Assembly (NCBI RefSeq): GCF_040958095.1 | Contig: NC_091195.1 | Span: 21,830,365-21,894,364, forward strand | DNA from: Procambarus clarkii | Lineage: Eukaryota; Arthropoda; Malacostraca; Decapoda; Cambaridae | Direction of reading: 5' to 3' | Length of the DNA stretch: 64,000 bases | Shown: positions 9,560-25,500 of the stretch, in pieces | Layout of the letters: each line of letters starts with the position of its first letter | How positions within the stretch are numbered: position 1 is the first letter of the stretch | Notes under the pieces: model-generated | Seen by the model: only the letters and a program-made list of their open reading frames with translations | Database searches by the model: none | Told to the model about the DNA's origin: nothing | Translations under genes and position numbers: made by a program

Positions 9560-12545
9560 TCTTGGACAGTGAGATTTGGATATGAAGAAATTATGTGATA
9601 GAGTAAATAGGTCACATGGAGGATTGGGTCTATATGCTGTATTAGGGAAAATCTTTTTGCTCGGAGCTCCTTAACGATACAAATGAGGTGGTAGAGGAGG
9701 TACTGGGAGTAAAGAGAAAATAAACAGTTATTATTCTAATGTACAAACCACCAGATACAGTCTCCGTGGTGTAGTGGTAAGACACTCGCCTGGCGTTCCG
9801 CGAGCGCTATGTCATGGGTTCGTATCCTGGCCGGGGAGGATTTACTGGGCGCAATTCCTTAACTGTAGCCTCTGTTTAACGCAACAGTAAAATGTGTACT
9901 TGGATGAAAAAACGATTCTTCGCGGCAGGGGATCGTATTCCAGGGACCATAGGATTAAGGACTTGCCCGAAACGCTACGCGTACTAGTGGCTGTACAACC
10001 ATGTAACAACTCTTGTATATATCTCAAAAAAAAAAAAAAAAAAAAAGATGCAACGGCTGAGGAATTCACAGAGCAGATAAACAAAATAGAGAATAACCTT
10101 GATAATTTCACAAACCCAATACCTGATATTATCTTCCTAGGTGATTTCAACCTGCCTAGATGGAGAATAGCAAACAATAATAATATACCAGGAAATCTAT
10201 CAGGACATAACCAACCACAGACTAGAGAACTATTAGATTCTGCTACAAATTTTCACTCAACCAGCAGATATTGGAACCAACTAGGAACGAATATACTCTA
10301 GATCTGGTCTTCACAAACAATGAAGATATAATCTGGAACATTACAATCTCAGGTCACAAGCTCATTGAAGTGCAAACGACCGTCAATACTCTGAATAGAC
10401 CTAAAACAACGATCAAGCAAGAGGGGTTATTCAGTAAATTCAAGCTATAGGGGTTATTCATTTAAATTCAATTCAATAAATTAATAATAAAAGTATAGAC
10501 TGGGAGAAAATAAACAGGGAACTAACAAACATTCCATGGGAAACTTATAAGTACAGTCATAAAAATCCTACACAAGGAACAGAAAAACTGACTTCTGAAG
10601 CATGTGAAGTCTGTGTGAAATGTGCCTTTGAGGAGAGCCAGAAAGAGGTCCAATGTAGAAAGAACACAGATGACACTACAAAAGAAAAAAAATAACGGAA
10701 ACGCTTAAGCAGACACGACTCCCTACAAAGGAATAATTTAAACCGAGATTGAAGAAATCAAGCAGAGACTGAAGCATTTATATCAGATTGAAGAAAGGCA
10801 ACTAGAACAGAAAGCAATTCAAGAAAATAAGAAAAACCCAAAATATTTCTTCACATATGCAAAACCAAAAGCAAAAACCACTGCCAGTATTGGACCTATT
10901 TGTACAAGTGAAGGTTCATACACTGAAGATGACAAATGAGTGAAATCCTAAAAAGCAGTATAAGGACATGTTTAGCTCCAAGCACTCAGCCCCGGGTCCA
11001 GACTCGTGGAATTCAATATTTATAAAGAAATGCAAAGTGCCAGTAGTAAGAGCACTTGGTATAGTGTGTAGGAAGAGCTTGGACATGGGGAGATACCAGA
11101 TGCGCTTAAAGCAGCAGACATAGCCCCTCTACATAAGGAAGGGAGCAAAGCATTGTCAAAGAATTAGACCAGTTGCACTAAAGTCCCATATAATAAAAGT
11201 ATTTGAGAGTGATCAGGAGTTCGGTCACTAGTTTCATGGAGACCAATGACCTCCACAACCCAGGCCAACATGGATTTAGAGCGGGAAGATCATGCCTCTC
11301 ACAGCTACTTGACCACTACAACAAAATCACCGAGGCATTAGAAGAAAAACAGAATGCAGATGTGGTATACACGGGCTTCGCAAAGGCATTCGATAAATGT
11401 GACCATGGCGTGATAGCACACAAACGGAGGTCAATGGGAATAACGGAAAACAAAGAATAACAGTCAACCATATAAAATAGAGTTCAAGCGCAGTTAAAAG
11501 CTCTGTACCTCAGGGTACAGTCACCACTGCTTTTCATTATTCTCATACAGTATCAAATATAGACAAAAATACAAGTTTTATATCATCCTTTGCAAATGAC
11601 ATAAAAATCAGCATGAAAATTAACTCTGCTGAAGACATTGAAAAACTACAAGCAGATATTAATAAAGTTTTTGACTGGGCAGCAGAAAATAACATGATGT
11701 TTAATTAACACTGATAAATTCCAGGTACTCGGGTACAGTAAAAATGAGGGCCTTAAACGTAATGCAGGGTACAAAACACAATCAGATTTGCCCATAGTAC
11801 GAAAGCAGCAAGTAGAGTATATGGGAATAATGATGTAAGACGACCTAATGTTTAGGCAGCATAAAAAAGCAAATATTGCGTCGGCCAGATAAATGATAGG
11901 ATGAATTACGAGAACTTTCAAATCCAGGGATCCCATCACAATGGTTGTACTCTTCAAATCACTTGTGCTGTCCTGTCTCGAGTACTGCTCAGTACTCACT
12001 CACCCCTTCAGAGCAGGAGAGATTGCTGAAAGAGGGAATTCAGAGAACATTTACGAATACAGATGCAATAAAGCACCCAAATTATTGGGATCGTCTCAAA
12101 CCTCTCCAAATGTACTCACTAGAAAGGAGACGAGAGATATCAAATAATATACAGGTGTAAAATACTGGAGGGCCAGGTCCCAAATGTACACAGTAAAATA
12201 ACAACATACTGGAGTGAATGATATGGAAGAAATGCAGAATAGAACCAGTGAAGAGCAGAGGTGCCATAGGCACAATCAGAGAACACCTTATAAACATCAG
12301 AGGTCCGCGGTTGTTCAACATCCTCCCAGCGAGCATAAGAAATATTGCCGGAACAACCGTGGACATCAAGAGAAACCTAGATAGTTTTCTTCAAAAAGTA
12401 CCGGACCAACTGGGCTGTCGTGGATATGTGGGTCTGCGGGCCACTCCAAGCAACAGCCTGGTGGACCAAGCTCTAAGTCAAGCCTGGCCTCAGGCCAGGC
12501 TTGGGGAAAACTACTCCCAGAACCCTGTCAAGCAGGTATAGACCA
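9560..12545 (+). mobile_element. Decayed non-LTR retrotransposon (LINE2) with endonuclease and RT relics, interrupted by a SINE
   Basis: Endonuclease relics run HGGLGLY, VIILMYKPPDT (ending at the SINE), DATAEEFTEQINK (from 10047) and DIIFLGDFNLP near 10126-10158. RT relics follow near 11220-11410: GQHGFRAGRSCLSQLLDHY and AKAFDKCDHG. C-terminal blocks are at 11945-12540, and the 3' end is CTCCCAGAACCCTGTCAAGC. There are many frameshifts and stops. It is of Jockey/CR1 type by motif style. Confidence 0.85.
9761..10046 (+). mobile_element. tRNA-derived SINE, family B, poly(A)-tailed, inside LINE2
   Basis: The head TCTCCGTGGTGTAGTGGTAA is A-box-like, the B-box-like GGGTTCGTATCC follows, then a body with CCCGAAACGC and TACTAGTGGCTGTAC, ending in A21. 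Another copy is at 30192-30473 (-). The element interrupts the endonuclease frame of LINE2. Confidence 0.88.
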
Positions 12546-12559
12546 CAGTACATGTATGA

Positions 12560-13410
12560 GGCTTGAGTGGAAAGAAAAAAAAAAATAGTAGTATTCCCTT
12601 TTACAATACCACCTTGTCGTATTATGAGACTACACACCTTACTTCCTAGAATTCCAGGCTTGGTGCCATCATTTGGTAATTACTAACTTGTCACCTTAAA
12701 TTATTAATCTGGCTGATATAATTCCCAACATGAGACAAGCTATGAAGACCTTCCGTTTGAAGAAAAGTCCAGCAAGTACCTACAGCGGTAAAGGAAGTGT
12801 GACCATACGTGACTACATCCCATGGCTGTCAAACTTTGCAAGAGGATATAAAATAACCAAGACAATGTATGACTTTATTTTGTTGTGTGTCCATATGAGT
12901 ATATTATAAATATAATTTTTATACAGGGCTGATTTATCCAACAATTTGATCACATCATTCAAGTAATTTCAAAACTGGAATAGTTTCTCCTCAACTCTTT
13001 GGACATATAATAATACACACACACTGTAATTTTTTTTTTAACTACCTATATAAAATGTGGATATAATAGATTTCATTCAGTATATAGCAGTGAACATATC
13101 ACATGAAATGAGTTTTAACCTCCATACTCCTGGTAGTGGGTAGAGTCCGAGGCTTTCATTCCGTACAAAATGTACCAAGCATTCTGAATAGTTATTTTAC
13201 CGAATATAAAAAATACATATCTGAATAATGCTACAGTATATTGCCATCCACCAGACAACTCATAACACCAATATTTAAGAAATTCAAAATACTTGATAGA
13301 CTTTTTCCTTGTATTGTAGCTAAACTTGCACCTTAAGATTACAGAAGGTATTTGGAGAACTTTATGTATATATATATATTTTTTGAGATTATATATATTT
13401 AATATTATAT
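12560..13410. other. No gene recognised
   Basis: A 59-codon frame at 12730-12909 (MRQAMKTFRLKKSPASTYSG and on) is open but has an upstream in-frame stop and no recognised family. The remainder is AT-rich. Confidence 0.5.
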
Positions 13411-13418
13411 ATATATAT

Positions 13419-13792
13419 GTCGTACCTAGTAGCCAGAACGCCCTTATCGGCCTATTATGCAAGGCCCAATTTGCCTAATAGGCCAAGTGATTTTCTTAAA
13501 TTTCATTAAGTTGTTTTCAATTAGTTTATTTGAATTAATATTATTATATTATATTAAGAACATGAACTATTGACATAGTTATATTAGTTTTGGTTGGTTA
13601 GGTTCGATCATATATCTATGTTAGTTTTAACTCAAATTTAAACAAATGAACTCATACAAAATGAAATGGATAGCTTCATCATTTCATAAGGAAAAAAATA
13701 AAAAAATACATAAATTCAGGAAAACTTGGCTTAATAGACAAATTGGGCCTTGCATAGTAGGCCGAGTACTGCATTCTGGCCACTAGGTACAT
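13419..13792. mobile_element. MITE inserted in an AT-rich microsatellite
   Basis: The left end GTCGTACCTAGTAGCCAGAA and GCAAGGCCCAATTTGCC pairs with the right end GGCCTTGCATAGTAGGCC and TTCTGGCCACTAGGTAC. Both flanks are (TA)-rich. It is 374 bp and non-coding. Confidence 0.8.
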
Positions 13793-13799
13793 TTTATAT

Positions 13800-17760
<3,961 letters not shown>

Positions 17761-17768
17761 CGCACGCC

Positions 17769-17887
17769 TCACTCCTCATCTTGAGACTTGCTCCCGTCGT
17801 CCCGAATTGTTAACTGGACGATCTTTTTGCCGGCAAACTCCACAAATTCTATCTCTGTGCCTTCACTTACACTGCGCTTCTTCATGT
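17769..17887 (-). CDS. ITM2: ITM2 terminal exon: dibasic cleavage site and C-terminal peptide
   Basis: The acceptor TTTACAG precedes 17887. The first two bases complete a split Asp codon, then MKKRSVSEGTEIEF continues to a C-terminus ending SQDEE and TGA at 17771-17769. KKR/S sits where vertebrate ITM2 has its furin site. Cleavage there would free 34 residues (17873-17772) with no cysteine. The candidate - strand poly(A) signals (TTTATT on +) are at 17423-17428 and 17347-17352. Confidence 0.92.
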
Positions 17888-20800
17888 CTGTAAATATAAG
17901 ATACCATTTCAATACTCGCCCTTCTGTCAGAATTGCAATCACAGTTATTACTGCATAAATTATTGTTAACATTAAGAAATGCATACTATTTTTGTAAATG
18001 CTGTATGGAAAAGTTACCAGTCTATGGACATTGATGCCAAAAATTATAGCACCGGTTAATGGTGCTACAAGTATAATGGAAAAAAAAATCTTAGAATATT
18101 GTAGATTGTACAGTATTCCAAAAGACAATGTGCTAATGGGTATAACAATATGTTAAGACCATATCTTATTAATTCTGGGGAAGATCTGACAATTCCTTGA
18201 AGTTAATGTTGCTACTAAAGCTTCCCAATACATCAGTCATTGGAGTCATACTGGTCTACCCGAACCTGGCCCCCTTTTGATAGGCGCAGGAAGAAGCCCA
18301 TTATTACAATCACCCTCACACAAAGACTAAAAAAACCACCAAACAACTGCTTGGTTCATTAAAAAAAACACCAAAACAGCCAACACACAAAATATAATGA
18401 TTAATAAGAAAAAATGACCCCCAGGACACACGCACCAAAGTGCCAGCCGATGGCTAAGCTGGCATCCCACGTTCAGTCTTGTTGCTGATGTGTGAAGAGT
18501 AACTTCTCACCTTCCCTATCTTGCCAGTCAACCAAGTTATGCTTCTTCCCTCACCTTAAATGTTTGTGGATCTGCACCTCTTGTCTAATACTGTTGCCCC
18601 TTATCATGCAGCTTTGGAGGGGCCGGTTTCATTTGCGTTCGGCGTCAATAGTTCCTTGTTGCCATTTTGCAACTTGTCATGTGCTTTCTTTCACCTCCGA
18701 CCAGCTTATGTTCCTCCTGAATCATCTTCGTCTCTAGATTGAGAGTTGGCATTTCTTTCTTCCTCTCAGTTCATACATGCACCTTCCAATGTTTTTCTTA
18801 ACCCTTAGACAGCGGCTATGGAAAAATGGTCATACTTGCCTATGCACGAAAAGCAAGATTTTATTATAGAAAAATTAATTTATATGCAAAACGTAAAAAA
18901 AAAATGAAAATAAGTGAATATTTATCATTTCAGTGAGTGGAGGCACTCTGCAAAGCTGCATCTGGTACTTGTCAATGCCTAGCGCTTGACTTTGCTAACG
19001 GTTCCTGTTTTATCCCCACATATTTCACCAATTGTTTTATCACTTTTTTTTCTTTATTTACATCCACAGAGAGCCATTATATCCATATTTGCATCATGCA
19101 TCTAAAACCCAGACAATGATTGTTTAAATCATCTTTTGATGATAAAATGTAGTCCCTTAGGATTGTCAACAGATGACAACCACAGCTTAAGGGTTAAGGC
19201 ATTGTTCTTATTGGTTACTGCCTCTGGTTATTGGGTTGGGGAACGTCATACTCTCCTCAGCAGGCATGGGTTCTGTTCTTTAGGTCCTGGTGGCCAGTTT
19301 CTTTGCCTGCAACCGTCTCCTCCTTTTCTGGCGAAGAATGAGAATGTTGGCTTGCGGAGAGGTCCCTTGGTAACCGATGCTTGCTTTATCCAGCCGGGTG
19401 TGCATTATTTGTCAAGTTCTGTAGTGGCAGTTCATCACTACCTGCATAACACCTGTTATGCTTTGGTGGACACACACAGTTTGTCAATCCAGTCCCCTTT
19501 AGGACCATTTTCCAGGGCGCACATGTCCCAGGTCATCCACAGTGTCATAAAAGGTAGCCAGTCTGCACGGTCTAAACTCTGGCTCACGATGCTCGTAAGT
19601 TTGTGGGTTTGGCTACAGTTTTTGCTAATAATGTGAGCTGATATCCAGGCTTGGGGGGTTTGGAGATCTAACAAGGTCATGGTGGCTAGGTATTTGGTCT
19701 ATGTTCCTAGTCCCATTTAGACATGTGTTGCCCTGGGCTTGGTTTTCCATGCCAGTGTTTCTTCTTTGAGTTTTGCAGCTGCTGCTTCTCCCTCTCTGGT
19801 AAGTCCCTTTGTTCCTTATCTGTTAGCCACCCTGAACCCTGTTCTCTTTAGGGAGCCACAAAGTGGCTTCTCCAGAAAACTAGCAATGAATGTACTGCAA
19901 CACCCCTTTCTGTGTCATTCACAGTGGCCTTCTTGCCCCCCCCCCTTCCTCCCACCCAACTTCCAGGCGGGTTGATTCGTGGCGCATCAGCAATGGACTG
20001 AATGTGAGATACGTAAGAACAACATAAGAATAAAGGTAACTGCAGAAGGCCTATTGGCCCATACGAGGCAGCTCCTATTTATGACCACCCAAACCCACTC
20101 ATACACATATCATATACAATGATATGGGACACCAGCTTGGCAATACACGCTGTTTCATTATTAACCATTTTGGAGATTCTTTTGCAGTGACTGCTAGCTG
20201 TTTGGGTACTTTTGAGTTTAGTCTGCTTTCTTGGTGAGGGGTGATAAATCCCCTGCTCCCTGTGCCTCTTCCAGAGGTACCAGGTTCCGGCTCTGGTCTC
20301 CAGTTGCCATTAAGCCTAATGACTGATGTGGCTAAGCATTGGGAAGCCATATCAACAATGTAGCTTCAGAGCGCCCCCCCCCCCTCCCCGGCTCATTCAG
20401 AAAGGGGCATTTCATTACATTCAATGCTGGTTATTGCCACGAGTCAGTGTACGGACGCAAGATTCCGAACTTGGTCTCGTTTCCAATCTCCCGACACAAA
20501 GGCAAGTACTGTTCAGAGGAGCCCCCCCCCCTCCCCAATACCCATATCCCCATTTTTTGATTCTTCAGTTATCCAGGTAAAGAAAATTCTGGTTCTTGAT
20601 TAACCATCACGTTTGGTTAATTGGATTGACCCCCATTACCTTCAAAAATTCTGGGCACAATACAGCAATGTAAATTATTAATTGGAACAGGTTCACAAGC
20701 AATTTCAAAAGTGAATTTGATCATTGAGTGTGTTGGAAAAAAAACAAACTAAAAGGTGCTGTACTAAAACACACCACCACCAGTGTAATTACCTAAGTGT

Positions 20801-22445
20801 AATTACCTAAGTGTAGTTACAGGATGAGAGCTACGCTCGTGGTGTCCCGTCTTCCCAGCACTCTTTGTCATATAACGCTTTGAAACTACTGACGGTCTTG
20901 GCCTCCACCACCTTCTCACTTAATTTGTTCCAACCGTCTACCACTCTATTTGCGAAGGTGAATTTTCTTATATTTCTTCGGCATCTGTGTTTAGCTAGTT
21001 TAAATCTATGACCTCTTGTTCTTGAAATTCCAGGTCTCAGGAAGTCTTCCCTGTCGATTTTATCAATTCCTGTTACTATTTTGTATGTAGTGATCATATC
21101 ACCTCTTTTTCTTCTGTCTTCTAGTTTTGGCATATTTAATGCTTCTAACCTCTCCTCGTAGCTCTTGCCCTTCAGTTCTGGGAGCCACTTAGTAGCATGT
21201 CTTTGCACCTTTTCCAGTTTGTTGATGTGCTTCTTAAGATATGGGCACCACACAACAGCTGCATATTCTAGCTTTGGCCTAACAAAAGTCATGAACAATT
21301 TCTTTAGAATATCGCCATCCATGTATTTAAATGCAATTCTGAAGTTAGAAAGCATAGCATAGGCTCCTTGCACAATATTCTTTATGTGGTTCTCAGGTGA
21401 TAGTTTTCTATCTAGAACCACTCCTAGATCTCTTTCTTTATCAGAATTCTTTAAAGATTTCTCACATAATATATAGGTTGTGTGGGGTCTATGTTCTCCT
21501 ATTCCACATTCCATAACATGACATTTATTAACATTAAATTCCATTTGCCAAGTGGTGCTCCATATACTTATTTTGTCCAGGTCTTCTTGAAGGGCATGAC
21601 AGTCATCTAAATTCCTTATCCTTCCTATTATCTTAGCATCATCAGCAAACATGTTCATATAATTCTGTATACCAACTGGTAGATCATTTATGTACACAAT
21701 AAACATCACTGGTGCAAGAACTGAACCCTGTGGTACTCCACTTGTGACATTTCTCCATTCCGATACATTGCCTCTGATTACTGCCCTCATTTTTCTATCA
21801 GTCAGAAAATTTTTCATCCATGATAGAAGCTTACCTGTCACCCCTCCAATATTTTCCAGTTTCCAGAACAACCTCTTATGTGGAACTCTGTCGAAAGCCT
21901 TTTTTAGGTCCAGATAGATGCAGTCAACCCAACCATCTCTTTCCTGTAATATCTCTGTGGCTCGATCATAGAAACTGAGTAAATTCGATACACAGGATCT
22001 TCCAGATCGAAAACCATACTGTCTGTCTGATATTATATCATTTCTCTCTAGGTGTTCTACCCATTTAGTTTTGATTAGTTTTTCCAATACTTTCACTATT
22101 ACACTTGTCAATGATACAGGTCTATAATTGAGGGGGTCTTCCCTGCTGCCACTTTTGTAGATTGGAACTATGTTAGCCTGTTTCCACCCGTCTGCTACGA
22201 TTCCTGTACACAGGGATGCCTGAAAGATCAGGTGAAGTGGAATGCTGAGCTCAGATGCACATTCTCTCAGAACCCATGGTGAAACTCCATCTGGACCAGC
22301 TGCTTTGTTCTTACCGAACTCCTTGAGCATTTTTTCCACTTCGTCTCTAGACACCTCTATGTGTTCTATGTTGTTCTCTGGAATTCTTATTGTATCTGGT
22401 TCCCTAAAGATTTCATTTTGTACAAATTTGTTGATTTGTATTTTG

Positions 22446-22517
<72 letters not shown>

Positions 22518-25500
22518 AAACTGCACCTCACAAAAACTAAATGACAAAAACAACAAAGATTTGTAATCAGACTGGTGCCTGAATCAACGGGCCAAGCTAC
22601 AAGGGCAAATTAAGATAACTCAATCTCAGAAGCTAAGATGAGAGATGTAGTACAGATATGATCACTACATTCAAGATACTGAGGTGAGTAGACAAGGTGG
22701 ACAAGTACAACCTATATAGAGGCACCGTAGTGCATGTGGACTGGTGGAAGTTGCAAATGTAAACAAGTTAAAATATAAGGAAACCCATATACCTTGTACC
22801 AGTAGGCAACAAGGAGAGGCCAATCTTACTGAATGACTAAACAAAGATTAAGAGGGCCCAGGAGGATTACCTAGACTTTTTCTGGTGTGGGAAAGTAGAA
22901 GGATGGGATATTAGTTCTGACAGGATAATTTACGATTCACATTTAGAAGTACTTACTGTACAGTAGTAAATAATCTTTGTCATGCTTCTACAGCACATTT
23001 TATACTTTAAACTCGATTAGTATTAAGTTTTAGTCTTTAATATTTTTCCTGCTCGAAACGCTTTGCGTAATAGTGGCTTTAGGCATTGTATGTACTAGCT
23101 CTATCTAGAAATCTACAACAGTATCAAATTTTGTAAAATCTCTTGTATGTATGTACCTTACCTGAATAAACATTTATTTATTTATTTATTTATTTATTAT
23201 ATATTTATAACTAATAAGGTAAAGATGGCAAATTACTCTCTTAAGGGGGTCAAGAACCTTCCCCATAAGAATATCAAAAGTAATAAAAAGACAAAATTGA
23301 ATCCCTTCTTGTTGACGGTACCGGTCACTCAAGCAGCCATGCTCAGCCTCTGGGAGTCAAACTTGAGAACAAGGAATAAAAGCACAGGCAAATGTTACCA
23401 CAACTACTGCAGAGGTGGCTTTTAATAATAATTCTTAATCAAAAAGAATTTAAATACATGGTATAATAGGTCATGTTACAACAGGTTTTGGTGATTGACA
23501 AATGCCCATAGCACATCAGGCGGAAAAATTCTCAAAGGCATCGGGCATCAAAGATGGCACGACCAACAAATACTGTACTCAATTTTTGCCAGCACGTTTC
23601 TCAATACTTTGTAATTTGAGACAATTAACTTACCAGGGGTGTAAATGCGTTCCATTCGATAGGTGGAGAAGTTGGCACAATACTTGGCAATGTGTGTTCC
23701 AAAAGATTCCAAGTCTTCAATGGGTGGGTAGACCACACGCATAGTTTCACGGACAACCTGAGTATCCACATTGTAGTAGCCTGTAAACAGAAACGAGACG
23801 ACAATGTGTCTATTAAAACAGTAATATCAATGATTTAGGCCAACTACCCTAAACGACACATGGTTCATCAGAGCACATGATTCATGTGCTCTCTAATATT
23901 TACCGTTTTTGTCCCCCCCCCCCCCACCGTGTTCTCACGTACCGACTCTCACTCGCCCGTATTCCTGTCGCACACACATTTTCAACACGTACAAAAATCA
24001 ATGAAATAAAATGGAAGTGAAGTACTTATCGTGTGGGATGGCATCTCGAGTCTCCATGAATGGAAAACTGGTTCTACAGTATTTCCTGGGAACACGGTCA
24101 ACAGTGAGAGCAACATTTATGAATAAATTATGCAATATAGTTTGAATTAAAAAACAAGGAAAACATTATTTTACACTGGCTAAGACACCATGAAAATGAA
24201 GAATTACTTCAGGAATGGATCAGACATTAAAAGCAGAGAACATGACAGGAGGCAAAACTAAGACAGGGATAACTAGAGGCTTCAATATTGATGCCCTTAA
24301 CTTTTTACGGGCTATTTCTGAGGATGACGAGACATCCAAAACAAATGTCTACTAAAGACAAGGATGCAAGAAGAAAAAAAGGCATACAAATGCTACCAAA
24401 GATTCAGGTACGAGAGCCCCTCACAAAGGGACAGCTGTGTGGAGTGTATCGTGGAGAAAGCATACGGCAAAAAAAAAAACAGAATACGTTTGAAAGGCAA
24501 CGTGCTGGAAGTGGTCAATCAGTTCAACCCTTAAACCGCACAACACGTGATATGACGTGTTGAGTAACATACGCAAAAGTGCGCATCACATCATGTGACA
24601 TGTTGGAGTACTACGCAAGATTTAAATGGCCCGCGGATCGGTGGGGTTCACCTTATCTTCCTTAGGACTCTTGTAAACAGACGCCATTTTTTTTTATTAA
24701 ATCATGGGCAACATTCCCGGGTGTGAGGGGGGGGGGGGGGGAGGCCTTGGTACTGAGTGAGCCACCAAAGTTGGTGCCTGCAGCATGAGCTCACAGCACT
24801 GCTGTTCAGCCTGTGACCACAGCATCACCTAAAAATGTCAAAATATATGTGTGCGTACATGCTATTATTTAGCGATGATAGTATTACAGTAGATCCCTGA
24901 CTATGATAAAAATAACCAGGATTCTGATAATAGGAGAAGTGTGGTGATAATTAGCACTGTAGTGGGAGGAAAGAGCCCTCCCTCCCCTGGTGGGGAGGGA
25001 AGTAGAGTTGTCTGCTGACTGTGTGACCACCTTTTACTGTCTGAACTCACTATACCAGCTTAGTAGTTCGCTATGGTGAACAAAACATGCAGATACTGTA
25101 CTTATATATAACGTCTGTATATAGTGAATAAAAGCAAAAACAGTATGGTGGGAGGAGAATGTTGGCGAGTCAGGTAAGGTAAGGGAGGGAGTGGCGGCCA
25201 GGGGCTAGCTGCCTGGTGTGGTGGTCACTCCTTGCTGCTTTTTGACACAGCATATCAACTTAGTGGTTCCTTATGGTGAACACAAATGTAGATACTTATA
25301 TATATAACGTGTATATATAGTGTAATAACAAAGGAGTGTTGGGAGAAGCCATTTTGGTGAGGGAGATGGCGACATCTGCATTACTTGTCATGCTGAGTAA
25401 GGGTAGCCACTATGCTCTTTGTGCACTATACCAGCTTAGATGAACAGTTATGGTGAACAGAACATGTAAATACTTATATATAATGTGTGTATATAGTGAA

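Noticed and set aside
17889..18128. Membrane-protein-like N-terminal extension of the last ITM2 exon
   Set aside because: The open frame runs into intron; a TTTACAG acceptor at 17888 and the split Asp codon fix the exon start.
22456..22531. His-Thr-rich N-terminus of the LINE1 protein
   Set aside because: It is the (CA)n microsatellite at the 5' truncation point read in frame.
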